Shown here one piece after another: positions 44,513 to 52,487 of a stretch of DNA of 64,000 nt; within the stretch, counting starts at the first letter, position 1, and each line of letters begins with the position of its first letter. Where the stretch lies: the NCBI GenBank assembly GCA_001564065.1, contig LKNA01000001.1:44494-108493 (forward strand). Reading direction: 5' to 3'. Below the pieces are notes generated by a model that ran no database searches, was not told the origin of the DNA, and saw only the letters and a program-made list of their open reading frames with translations. The translations under genes were made by a program, and so were the position numbers. The DNA is from Chitinophagaceae bacterium T5-Br10_B2g13 (lineage in GTDB: Bacteria > Bacteroidota > Rhodothermia > Balneolales > Balneolaceae).

Positions 44513-44845
44513 ATGAGTACAGAAACAAAACAGATGAGCTTTAACGACATCATTAAAGGTGAAACACCTGTCTTGGTAGACTTTTATGCCGACTGGTGCG
44601 GACCCTGTAAAATGATGGGACCGATTCTGCAGGATCTTAAAAAAAGGCTGGGAGAGAACATCAATATTATTAAGATTGATGCGGAGAAGAATCCACAGGC
44701 AGCCATTAAATACCAGGTGCGCGGAGTGCCTACTCTGATTCTGTTCAAAAACGGACAGATTCTCTGGCAACAGTCCGGAGTGGTTCGGGCACCCCAGCTG
44801 GAACAAATTATCAATCAAAAAACGGCTGAATATGAGCAGCAATGA
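44513..44845 (+). CDS. trxA: Thioredoxin
   Basis: This 110-residue cytosolic thioredoxin has the standard active site W-C-G-P-C-K at about 29-34 and the cis-Pro loop V-R-G-V-P-T-L-I-L-F. It has no signal peptide. The last 14 bases overlap the start of the OsmC gene, so the two are coupled. It reduces disulfides or sulfenic acids; given the OsmC partner, peroxide or sulfur stress is a likely setting. Confidence 0.94.
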   Translation: MSTETKQMSFNDIIKGETPVLVDFYADWCGPCKMMGPILQDLKKRLGENINIIKIDAEKNPQAAIKYQVRGVPTLILFKNGQILWQQSGVVRAPQLEQIINQKTAEYEQQ

Positions 44846-45287
44846 AGAGCATAACTATGCGGTAAACATTACATGGAAGGAAGGGCGGATTGGCACTATG
44901 AATTCACCCGAACTGAATGATGAAATTGAGGTCGCCACCCCTCCTGAATTTCCCGGCGGTGTAGAAGGCATCTGGTCGCCCGAACACCTCTTTACCGCCT
45001 CTGTTAGCAGCTGCTTTCTCACATCGTTCACCGCTGTTGCGGAGTATTCCAAATTTGAGTTTGAGGATCTGAAAATCGACAGCTCAGGTAAAATGAGCCG
45101 TGATGAAAACGGGAAATTTGTAATGAGTGAAGTGACAATAAAAGCGACTTTGACAATCAGTGATGGAGAAAAAGAGAAGAAAGCGTACCGCCTGCTGGAA
45201 AAAGCTGAAGAGATCTGCCTGATTACGCGGTCGATCAAGGCGGAAGTAAAACTGATACCGGTTGTGGAAGTTGAAGTGCCTGCTTAG
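44832..45287 (+). CDS. OsmC/Ohr-family protein
   Basis: This 151-residue protein fits the OsmC superfamily of thiol-dependent peroxidases. The family positions are visible: a Cys in S-V-S-S-C-F-L-T-S-F (near residue 57), the preceding P-E-H-L-F-T-A, and a second Cys near 132 in A-E-E-I-C-L-I-T-R-S-I. It overlaps the thioredoxin gene, a plausible electron donor. A terminator follows at 45331-45365. Confidence 0.88.
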   Translation: MSSNEEHNYAVNITWKEGRIGTMNSPELNDEIEVATPPEFPGGVEGIWSPEHLFTASVSSCFLTSFTAVAEYSKFEFEDLKIDSSGKMSRDENGKFVMSEVTIKATLTISDGEKEKKAYRLLEKAEEICLITRSIKAEVKLIPVVEVEVPA

Positions 45288-45330
45288 ATACTATTTCATA
45301 ACTATTCATCAAGAGGGTTGTGGTTATTGG

Positions 45331-45365
45331 ATTGCAGGTTCTGAATAAGGGCCTGCAATTTTTTT
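45331..45365 (+). terminator. Terminator of the thioredoxin-OsmC operon
   Basis: ATTGCAGG and CCTGCAAT pair perfectly across a 13-base loop and run into T7, about 44 bases past the OsmC stop. Confidence 0.85.
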
Positions 45366-45398
45366 ATACATGGTTTATTATTTTCAAAAGAAATTTCA

Positions 45399-45457
45399 TT
45401 GATTGCCACGGCAAGCACGGAATAAATTTTAAATTTTCGTGCTTCTCTGGTAAAAAA
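45399..45457. repeat. Dispersed CACGG/CGTG-type repeat
   Basis: The stretch holds an inverted pair AAGCACGGAA and TTTCGTGCTT with the flanks GCCACGG and CTCTGG. It resembles the 'CTTCTGTGCTTCCGTGGC' module of the repeat clusters at 52.6, 53.1 and 57.7 kb. Confidence 0.5.
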
Positions 45458-45560
45458 ACATCATTATTTCTGATATTGATTGAACTCATTAATAAATCAT
45501 TTTTTCATCCCCTTGCCTCTTCAAAAGGAGAATTTAATTTCATTTAAAAAACTGAACTCT

Positions 45561-46679
45561 ATGCGATTTGAAACGAAAGCCATCCATGCCGGACTTGATA
45601 TTCACAACCCTTCCAAATCGATTGTTCCTCCAATCTCTCCCAGTACCATTTATGAAATAGACGAAGAGGGACGGGATGAATCGGATCTTCACTACACAAG
45701 GCTTGGAAACCCAAATCGCCTGCAATTTGAAAATCTGATCGCCACACTTGAGGGCGGTGAAGCCGCAGCGGCATTTTCGTCGGGAATCGCAGCGGGAATG
45801 GCCGTTCTTCAGTCTCTTCATCCGGGTGATAATATTATTATCCCGGAAGATGTTTATGCGGGGAACCGGAAGATGGTTAATAAAATTATGACCGGTTGGG
45901 GGCTTGAATCCAGCTTCATCGACATGACCGATCTTGAGAATATCGAGAAGCATATCAAACCAAATACCAAGCTGATCTGGATTGAAACGCCGTCCAATCC
46001 GCTCATGCGGATTACCAATATTGAGGCAGTTACCAAATTGGCCAAAGATCACGGACTCCGAACCGTGGCCGACAACACGTGGCCCACTCCCGTAAATCAG
46101 CTTCCTCTTGAGTTGGGTGTGGATATCGTGCTTCACTCCACCTCAAAATATTTTGGCGGTCACAGTGACATTCTTGGGGGCGCGCTCGTTGCCAAAAAAG
46201 ATGATGAGTGGTTTGAGCGTATCAAACTGATTCAGAAAATGGGCGGTGCCGTTCCCTCTGCCCAGGATTGCTGGATGCTGAGCCGCAGTACCCGTTCTCT
46301 CGCATACAGAATGAGAGGTCATAATGAACACGCCGAAAAAGTAGCTCACTTTCTGAAGGATCACCCTAAAGTATCCGGCGTAATCTACCCGGGACTCCCC
46401 TCCCATCCCGGACACGAGGTCGCCAAAAAACAGATGAAGGGTTATGGGGGAATGGTCTCATTCCTGGTTGATGGCGATCAAAAAGAGAGTATAGCTGTGG
46501 TCGGGCGTTCAAAACTTATTAAGCGGGCAACCAGTCTGGGCGGTGTAGAGAGTACCTGGGAACACCGTCAAAGCAGTGAGGGCGAGGGTTCGGTAACGCC
46601 GGTGAACCTGATCCGTGTAAGCGTAGGCCTCGAACACCCTGATGATCTTATCGAAGATATCGCCCAAGCATTAGGATAA
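45561..46679 (+). CDS. PLP-dependent trans-sulfuration enzyme (cystathionine gamma-synthase/lyase-like)
   Basis: This enzyme of the Cys/Met metabolism PLP family has 372 residues from ATG 45561. The upstream in-frame extension to 45480 is AT-rich and unlike the family. Family motifs: H-Y-T-R-L-G-N-P near the start, the SSGIAAG cofactor loop, W-I-E-T-P-S-N-P, and the PLP lysine in H-S-T-S-K-Y-F-G-G-H-S-D. It catalyses beta/gamma elimination or replacement at sulfur amino acids; synthase, lyase and methionine gamma-lyase cannot be told apart by eye. An AAGGAG lies about 30 bases upstream of the ATG, oddly far. Confidence 0.88.
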   Translation: MRFETKAIHAGLDIHNPSKSIVPPISPSTIYEIDEEGRDESDLHYTRLGNPNRLQFENLIATLEGGEAAAAFSSGIAAGMAVLQSLHPGDNIIIPEDVYAGNRKMVNKIMTGWGLESSFIDMTDLENIEKHIKPNTKLIWIETPSNPLMRITNIEAVTKLAKDHGLRTVADNTWPTPVNQLPLELGVDIVLHSTSKYFGGHSDILGGALVAKKDDEWFERIKLIQKMGGAVPSAQDCWMLSRSTRSLAYRMRGHNEHAEKVAHFLKDHPKVSGVIYPGLPSHPGHEVAKKQMKGYGGMVSFLVDGDQKESIAVVGRSKLIKRATSLGGVESTWEHRQSSEGEGSVTPVNLIRVSVGLEHPDDLIEDIAQALG

Positions 46680-46764
46680 TAGAGGTATCATTCTGTTTTA
46701 TTTAAGCTTTAAGTATTATAGATTCAGGTAGTTCAATACATCACAAATATCCAAATCAATCATC

Positions 46765-47244
46765 ATGAATAAAGCACTAATCGCCATCACAATCTTCCTC
46801 GTTATTCTAAGTGGAATTCTCTGGGTAAAAGTGGCCAATCTGGAAAATCAGGTAGAGGATCTTAATAAACCGTCACTTTATGATACGATGACCGTAATGC
46901 AGACGGTTGTTCATAAAATTGCTTATGCCATCGATAACGAAAACAGTGAACTGCTCGATTTCTATATCCATGAACTGGAAGAGGCAGCTGAAGATCTAAT
47001 TGAAGCAGACCTTGTTTATCACGATCAGCCCGTTGGCCAGCTTACGGCTACCATGCTGGAACCGACAATCGAAGATCTTGAGGATGCCGTGGAAGCAGGA
47101 GACTGGGACCGGGTACGGGATAGAAATCAAGTCGTTCTGCAAGCCTGTAATAATTGCCATGTATCTACCGGCTACCCATCCATCGTTGTTAAAGAACGGG
47201 CTGAGGTAAATCCTTATAATCAGGATTTTTCAAAGCGTGATTAA
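46765..47244 (+). CDS. Membrane-anchored small c-type cytochrome
   Basis: This 159-residue protein has an N-terminal helix (4-22) as anchor or signal, then a four-helix-like acidic domain with one haem-binding motif C128-N-N-C-H132 close to the C-terminus. That layout, with the CxxCH in the last helix, resembles class II cytochromes c. The axial ligand besides His132 is not obvious; a His occurs at residue 50. It is monocistronic with an ncRNA candidate downstream. Electron partners are unknown. Confidence 0.75.
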   Translation: MNKALIAITIFLVILSGILWVKVANLENQVEDLNKPSLYDTMTVMQTVVHKIAYAIDNENSELLDFYIHELEEAAEDLIEADLVYHDQPVGQLTATMLEPTIEDLEDAVEAGDWDRVRDRNQVVLQACNNCHVSTGYPSIVVKERAEVNPYNQDFSKRD

Positions 47245-47344
47245 ATTTCGCTCTCAACTTTGCTAAGATTTTTAAATTCTTTAAAATTTTTTTTGACGGG
47301 CTTTCAAAAAAAGAACCTGTAAACCATTGTCTGTATTGACTTTA

Positions 47345-47528
47345 AAAGACAAAACAGCCTGTATTTATTTTTACTGTGTATCTGTAAGGGTTTCTGATTT
47401 TCTGTGTCTTATAAGCAGAGAACCACGATACACAAATAATAACAAGAGTTACTATCTGAGAAGTGCTTGAGCACACTTCTCAACAACCATTTAGGGATTG
47501 AGGCTGAAAACCTCAATCCCTTTTTTAT
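47345..47528 (+). ncRNA. Candidate structured small RNA with own terminator
   Basis: The 323 bases between the cytochrome gene and the M15-like gene hold no open frame but three stacked structures: a long hairpin (TGTGTATC at 47375-47382 with GATACACA at 47427-47434, and inside it GGGTTTCTG with CAGAGAACC), a perfect 8-bp hairpin (47458-47481) and an intrinsic terminator (47494-47526). Spacing suggests one RNA of about 180 bases. It could also be a long 3' tail of the cytochrome transcript. I recognise no known RNA class and no convincing promoter. Confidence 0.45.
47494..47526 (+). terminator. Terminator of the candidate RNA
   Basis: GGGATTGAGG and CCTCAATCCC form a perfect 10-bp stem around CTGAAAA, followed by T6. 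Confidence 0.92.
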
Positions 47529-47567
47529 TTTACTGATAACCAACAAAACGACACCGGGGAAGGCACA

Positions 47568-48077
47568 ATGAATTTAGCTAAATTTGGAGCACCCAATTTT
47601 GACCTGAGAGAACTTGTTCCGCCAAAACTTTACGATGAGCGAGGTAACTCTGCGTTATGGCATCTCAATCCCACACTTCTAACCGTTTTACAGTTTACCC
47701 GGGACTTTTTGGGAAAAGAGTATAAACAGGAAGTTTCCGTGATTATTAATGACTGGCTGTGGGGCGGCAGATTTTCTGAGAGTGGTTTTCGCTACCCCGG
47801 CTCTGAAACCGGTAGCCGCTTAAGTTTTCACAGAGGTGGTCTTTGTAGTGCTGCGGATTTAAAATGCCGCATCAAATCAACCAAAGAGTGGATTCCGGCT
47901 GACGATGTTCGGGATCTTATTCTTAACAACGAAAAGAAGTTTCTGAAAGCGGGATTAACCACACTTGAAGCCAAAGAGTTTGCCCCTACCTGGACGCACA
48001 TCGACTGCCGGCTCACCGGGCTTGACCACATCCTGATTGTGAGACCTCGGTACAAACCCAAGGCAGGTGAGTCTTAA
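47568..48077 (+). CDS. Peptidase M15-like protein
   Basis: This 169-residue protein carries the zinc-ligand pattern of M15/VanY-type peptidases: S-x-H-R-x-G-x-x-x-A-A-D-L (S-F-H-R-G-G-L-C-S-A-A-D-L-K) and, near the end, T-W-T-H-I-D-C-R for the third ligand. It has no signal peptide. Related proteins occur in phages and as bacterial chromosomal genes; no other phage gene is nearby. It could cut peptidoglycan peptides, but the lack of export signal leaves that open. Confidence 0.7.
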   Translation: MNLAKFGAPNFDLRELVPPKLYDERGNSALWHLNPTLLTVLQFTRDFLGKEYKQEVSVIINDWLWGGRFSESGFRYPGSETGSRLSFHRGGLCSAADLKCRIKSTKEWIPADDVRDLILNNEKKFLKAGLTTLEAKEFAPTWTHIDCRLTGLDHILIVRPRYKPKAGES

Positions 48078-48109
48078 TTGAATTCCGTTATCTCTCAGCC
48101 AAACCTGAT

Positions 48110-49096
48110 TTAGCTTTTCAGGTGAGCATACTCTTTCTTCAAAACATCCGCAGAGTGGATCAATTTTTTCTGTTCGTCATCGGTCAATTCCGTTCCTACA
48201 ATTGAGGCCACTCCGTCCTGAGAGAGAAGACAAGGTGTGGCCAAACAGACATCGCTGATTCCATACTCTCCCTCCAGGTGATAAGAGACCGTGAGTACCC
48301 GCCTCTGATTTTTCAGAATCGCTCCAACAATTTGAACCAGAGCCAGGCCCACACCAAAATTCGTTGCCCCTTTATAATCAATAATGTGATAGGCGGAATC
48401 ACGAACTTCCTGTTCAATTTCTTTTTTCTTATCAGGCCAGTTTTCAATGCCGAGTTGGCTGCTGTACTCGTCGAGCTGTACACCCGAAATATTAGCCATC
48501 GACCATGCAGCAAACTCACTGTCGCCATGTTCACCCAAAATGTAAGCGTGAATACTGCCTACATAAACATCAAAGAACTCACTTAAAAGAAATTTAAATC
48601 GCGAACTGTCCAGCACGGTTCCTGAACCGATTACCCGGCTTCGCTCCCATCCGGAACGTTCGAGCGCAATCTTGGTGAGAATATCGACCGGATTCGTTAC
48701 CACAACAATGGTCGCCTTGGAATCCTGAGCGATGATCTGATCCACGATACCCTCAATTATAGCACTGTTTTTCTTTAGAAGATCCAGCCGGGATTCACCT
48801 TTCTTCTGTGCAGCTCCCGCTGTAATCACAATCACATCGGCATCTGCATAGTCCTCCTCACTGCCAACGTAGATGTTAATTGTTGGATAAAATGGTAGTC
48901 CGTGAGACAGATCCAGTACCTGCCCCCTGCAAAGATCTTCATTCAGATCAATCAGACATATCTCATCTGCCGCACCATTCTGCGCCATTGCATACGCAAA
49001 AGTAGCACCTACTGCTCCGGCTCCAACTATAGCCACTTTCCGCGACCTCCAGGCGGAGCTCGCTTTCTGGTGAATTGGATTTTGTTTCTTTTTCAT
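48110..49096 (-). CDS. ldh: L-lactate dehydrogenase
   Basis: This 328-residue NAD-dependent enzyme reduces pyruvate to lactate. The NAD loop is GAGAVG (25-30). The substrate residue before the mobile loop is Gln97 (A-G-A-A-Q-K-K-G-E-S-R), which marks lactate rather than malate dehydrogenase. Catalytic Arg103, Asp163, Arg166 and His190 (G-E-H-G-D-S-E-F) are intact. It has a 19-residue basic N-terminal extension before the Rossmann strand. It is a single gene, divergent from the small gene at 49307. Confidence 0.93.
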   Translation of the reverse strand: MKKKQNPIHQKASSAWRSRKVAIVGAGAVGATFAYAMAQNGAADEICLIDLNEDLCRGQVLDLSHGLPFYPTINIYVGSEEDYADADVIVITAGAAQKKGESRLDLLKKNSAIIEGIVDQIIAQDSKATIVVVTNPVDILTKIALERSGWERSRVIGSGTVLDSSRFKFLLSEFFDVYVGSIHAYILGEHGDSEFAAWSMANISGVQLDEYSSQLGIENWPDKKKEIEQEVRDSAYHIIDYKGATNFGVGLALVQIVGAILKNQRRVLTVSYHLEGEYGISDVCLATPCLLSQDGVASIVGTELTDDEQKKLIHSADVLKKEYAHLKS

Positions 49097-49306
49097 AATA
49101 TCAGTCCGGCCAAATGTTCAAATATGCTTGTTACACAGGAGAACTCTTTGCTTTTGGCATCCGTTCAAACTGCAGCGGATCCGAGGAAACAAGAAACAAA
49201 ATCATGTAAGCTTTATTGAAAAGAGTGTGAGCAATTTGAATGCTGAAAAAATGTATTATGTTTATACTATTGAGTGTAAACTTTGAAACCAAAACAGACG
49301 TAAGCC

Positions 49307-49456
49307 ATGGAAGAAGAAAAGAGTAAAAAGCCCGCTAAAAAGAATGAGAATAAAAAACTGGACAGAGAGCTGGACAACACATTTCCGGCAAGCGATCCAC
49401 CTTCGCACACGCGTCCGGGTCACAATCGCGATAAGGATGATGACAAACAATCTTAG
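49307..49456 (+). CDS. Small hydrophilic protein with TFPASDPP motif
   Basis: This 49-residue frame from ATG 49307 to TAG 49456 is Lys/Glu/Asp-rich with the core L-D-N-T-F-P-A-S-D-P-P-S-H-T. I recognise that core from small conserved bacterial proteins of unknown function, sometimes tied to stress. No helix or signal is predicted; it is probably disordered. It stands between divergent ldh and convergent phhA. Confidence 0.6.
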   Translation: MEEEKSKKPAKKNENKKLDRELDNTFPASDPPSHTRPGHNRDKDDDKQS

Positions 49457-49480
49457 CTCTTCAGATGTAAAAAGGTAAAC

Positions 49481-50215
49481 TTATATGTTTACCTCATCCT
49501 TTAGAGACTCTTCCAGTTCCTCCACTGAATGGAAGAGTTCTTCGAAGGATTCAATCTCGTAATAACGAGTCTGTATCTCTGAGGTTATAAAATCGTTGTT
49601 GAGAACTTTATCTACTTCGTAAGGCAGAACCTCTATGTCATCGTCAAATATGTGATCTGTTTCTCCTGACGATGAAATAATTCCGGCTCCGTAGATGCGT
49701 GTGCCCTCGTTCTGTTTAATCAGACCAAACTCCACGGTGAACCAGTAGAGTCTTTGTAGCTGCTTTTCAATAACTTTGTTGTGTCCATACTCAACGCCTA
49801 GTTTTCCAAACTCCTCTACAAATCGGGCATAGTCAGAGTTCATTAAAAGCGGGATATGGCCAAAGATGTCGTGAAACATATCCGGCTCTTCAAGATAGTT
49901 GAGCTGATCCATAGACCGAAGCCAGGTTGAGGAGCAAAATTTCTTTTCCGACAAAAGCTTAAAGAAGTCGTCTACAGGGATGAGACCCGGCACTACTACA
50001 ACCGACCAGCCGTTTTCTGCCATCAGATGCTCATTCAGCTCATCAAAATTGATGACTTTATCCGGTCTTAAAACCTCGCTGAGCTGATCCAGGCAGTTCA
50101 GATATTCAGGGTGAGCTTTTCCGGGTAGATTCTCCTGCTGCCGCTCAAAAAGTGTCTTCCAAACCTTACGATCTTCATCGGTGTACTTACTGTAGTCCTG
50201 CGTCATTTTTTCCAT
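49481..50215 (-). CDS. phhA: Phenylalanine-4-hydroxylase
   Basis: This 244-residue iron enzyme uses tetrahydropterin and oxygen to convert phenylalanine to tyrosine. The iron ligands are His115, His120 (D-M-F-H-D-I-F-G-H-I-P) and Glu162 (W-F-T-V-E-F-G). The length fits the single-domain bacterial form with no regulatory ACT domain. A start at ATG 50206 is also possible. The cofactor recycling enzyme is encoded at 25955-26245 and cofactor synthesis genes at 13917-15268; none is adjacent. A -7 box candidate lies at 50268-50275. Confidence 0.95.
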   Translation of the reverse strand: MEKMTQDYSKYTDEDRKVWKTLFERQQENLPGKAHPEYLNCLDQLSEVLRPDKVINFDELNEHLMAENGWSVVVVPGLIPVDDFFKLLSEKKFCSSTWLRSMDQLNYLEEPDMFHDIFGHIPLLMNSDYARFVEEFGKLGVEYGHNKVIEKQLQRLYWFTVEFGLIKQNEGTRIYGAGIISSSGETDHIFDDDIEVLPYEVDKVLNNDFITSEIQTRYYEIESFEELFHSVEELEESLKDEVNI

Positions 50216-50267
50216 CTGTAGGTAAATAGTGTTGTTACTTTCTTCAAGGTTAATTGAACAGGATTAT

Positions 50268-50275
50268 CAAAAATA
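50268..50275 (-). promoter_or_regulatory. Possible phhA -7 promoter box
   Basis: On the minus strand TATTTTTG matches TAnnTTTG and gives a leader of about 45 bases. No TTG occurs at the best -33 distance. The rest of 50216-50524 holds nothing else I can support. Confidence 0.35.
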
Positions 50276-50524
50276 AACTCACCGCATTCGTTCCGTTTCC
50301 CAATGAATTTTTACAGTTCTGAAGCACTTTTTAAACCCAACCTTATTCCGCACTCCTAATTGAGATTACTCCTCCCCTTAACATCTTAATCTATATAGTT
50401 AATTGACCCTGATCAGCCTGTAACATCATACAGATGCATTCGTACGGTATTACAGACATTCAACCTAAAGCAGTTAATGTGATGGTTGCACAAGTAAATT
50501 TGAACAGATCAAAAGAGAAGAGCC

Positions 50525-50791
50525 ATGAAGAATGTAATGAAGTACATCAAAAAAATATTTGTAGTTATATCCGTCATCTGGACCACAGTCACTCTTGGTT
50601 TCATTGGGATTATGGCCTTATCCGGTCCCGCCCACTGCCCGGTTGATACATCGGATAAAGAGAATCAGAGTAATATTCAAAATACAAATGTGACGGTCCA
50701 TACGTCACTTCAGGAACGGGATGTTGAAGTTATCACTCCAAACTCACTATACCTTCCAAGCTCTATCGATACAAAGCCGGGCCAAACTTGA
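50525..50791 (+). CDS. Small single-helix membrane or secreted protein
   Basis: This 88-residue protein has a basic start, a hydrophobic helix at about 11-32 and a polar tail rich in Asn, Thr and Ser. G-P-A-H-C-P-V follows the helix. AGAGAAGAG precedes the ATG by a few bases and supports the start. It may be an anchored periplasmic peptide. I recognise no family. Confidence 0.6.
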   Translation: MKNVMKYIKKIFVVISVIWTTVTLGFIGIMALSGPAHCPVDTSDKENQSNIQNTNVTVHTSLQERDVEVITPNSLYLPSSIDTKPGQT

Positions 50792-50866
50792 CCAAGTGCC
50801 TGTTTTAGCACAGTACTTTAAAACTGATTTCAATAATATAAACGCAAAAATGTAGTTTCTGAGAAA

Positions 50867-51715
50867 ATGAATCGAATCAAACAGTTAGTCACGATTTTCG
50901 GAATCGCCCTGATGATCATCTCTGTAAATCATTCAGAACTATCAACCCATAACTCTGAGCCGCATGATCCGCTTCCCGGCAACATAGAGGTTCTGAACTT
51001 TGGAACATTCCACATGGGGTTTACACCTGATGAGCACACTACAGAATTTGATGAACAGGATAGAGAGAACCGGCAGCGTGTCCACAATATTGCAGAAAAA
51101 CTCTCTGCATTTGAACCAACTGTGATTCTTGTGGAAACACCGCCCGAGTATGATGATAAGCTGAAAGACTCATACTTAAGCTATAAAGAGAACCCGGATA
51201 TGCTTTTTGAAAGTCCAACTGAAATTGAACTGCTGGCTTTTGAACTAGGCAGATTAAGCGGAACGGAAAGAATTCACGGTATAGACCATAAAATGTTCTA
51301 CAATTATAAGGTTGGGCAGTTCATCATCGAAAATGCTATCAATCCCGAGCGATATGACACCTATTCCGACGACCTGCTTCAGTTTTTCCCGGAAGTGGAT
51401 GTGGACAGAGATACCCTTACCCTGCTTGAAAAATTAAAACTAACCAACCATGACAGGTTTCTGGATTTCCTAATTACCATTAATGCCGACAGGCTTACTT
51501 ATGCAGGGACTGAAGGTGGCTTTCAAGGAGCCGATGAGGCTGCCAAATATTACCAGCGGAACCTAAGAATGTACTCGAACTTACACAGGATTGATCTGGA
51601 TGAAGATGACAGGGTTTTTATCCTTATGGGGGCAAGTCATACCGCTTTTTTCAGGGATTTTATGAGTCGCGATCCGAAATACAAAATGGTTGATACATTC
51701 GACTATCTGAAATAA
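50867..51715 (+). CDS. DUF5694/TraB-like secreted protein
   Basis: This 282-residue protein has a signal-like N-terminus (about 1-22) and then a domain opening with L-N-F-G-T-F-H-M-G-F-T-P-D-E-H-T, E-T-P-P-E-Y, and a late L-M-G-A-S-H-T-A-F motif. These G-T-F-H-M and G-x-x-H-T elements resemble the TraB/PrgY/GumN superfamily, in particular a family I recall as DUF5694. Members are proposed metal-dependent hydrolases, but activity here is unproven. It is monocistronic. Confidence 0.65.
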   Translation: MNRIKQLVTIFGIALMIISVNHSELSTHNSEPHDPLPGNIEVLNFGTFHMGFTPDEHTTEFDEQDRENRQRVHNIAEKLSAFEPTVILVETPPEYDDKLKDSYLSYKENPDMLFESPTEIELLAFELGRLSGTERIHGIDHKMFYNYKVGQFIIENAINPERYDTYSDDLLQFFPEVDVDRDTLTLLEKLKLTNHDRFLDFLITINADRLTYAGTEGGFQGADEAAKYYQRNLRMYSNLHRIDLDEDDRVFILMGASHTAFFRDFMSRDPKYKMVDTFDYLK

Positions 51716-52003
51716 TTACGGTCAAAAAAGATGGGTTATCTTCCGTTCAATATTCCTGAAGTAGCCGGGCACTCAATAATTGCAGTTATAAAAGCTGATT
51801 TCCGGTTATAATCCCTTACTGTTTTGCAGACTATTTGCATCTTGCATCTCCGGAGAAGGACTTTCTTTTTAACTTGAAAGATCCCATAAAGCCTGAGCAG
51901 CTAAACTTTAGAATACCGAACGAAATTTACCCGAAGAGGCTTCTGCTGACAACATCTGCTGCCATACATATATGGCGACAAGAACTGATGACAAACTGTA
52001 AGG

Positions 52004-52408
52004 ATGCCCTATCGTAAAAAAGCATCCTACTTACTCAAACCTTTAGTCTCCAATTGCTTGAGCACAACATTTCAATTCGGATTAATCCTGAATGCCCTCT
52101 TTTTTTTGTTCTACGGATTTCAGTCTCTGAACTCGCAGATGATGATTGACGAGTTTAAAAGATTCGGTATGTCCGACCCGCAGCGAAAAGTAACGGGTAT
52201 ACTGCAAATTATGGGATCGGCCGGTTTGCTGATTGGATTGATCTTTCCGGAGATCGGACTTCTGGCCGCGGCCGGGTTTACCGCGATGATGTTCATGGCT
52301 TTTATAGTTCGTATTAAAATAAAGGACAGCATTTTGCAGTCTCTGCCATCCATCATATTTATGTTGATTAACGGCTGGCTGGCAGTTAGATTTTATAATC
52401 TTTGGTAA
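52004..52408 (+). CDS. DoxX-like membrane protein
   Basis: This 134-residue protein has four helices (about 22-40, 63-80, 83-103, 112-130) and the pattern of DoxX-like proteins, with F-K-R-F-G-M before helix 2 and K-V-T-G-I-L-Q-I-M-G-S-A-G-L-L-I-G inside it. Function is unknown in most members; some work in quinone redox or stress. A second DoxX-like gene lies convergent at 53350, across a repeat cluster. Confidence 0.72.
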   Translation: MPYRKKASYLLKPLVSNCLSTTFQFGLILNALFFLFYGFQSLNSQMMIDEFKRFGMSDPQRKVTGILQIMGSAGLLIGLIFPEIGLLAAAGFTAMMFMAFIVRIKIKDSILQSLPSIIFMLINGWLAVRFYNLW

Positions 52409-52487
52409 CCTGGATTGCATACTAATTGAGTTTTCATCCTTCGCTTTTTTAGCTGAGACAAATCCCGCGCTCTTATGTTATTATGAT

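Noticed and set aside
45540..46136. 198-residue frame on the minus strand
   Set aside because: It lies wholly antisense to the well-supported trans-sulfuration enzyme.
50434..50646. 70-residue frame overlapping the 88-residue protein
   Set aside because: The other frame has a better ribosome site and a membrane helix; this one has no signal of coding.
51835..52017. 60-residue frame before the DoxX-like gene
   Set aside because: No ribosome site or domain, and it overlaps the DoxX-like start.
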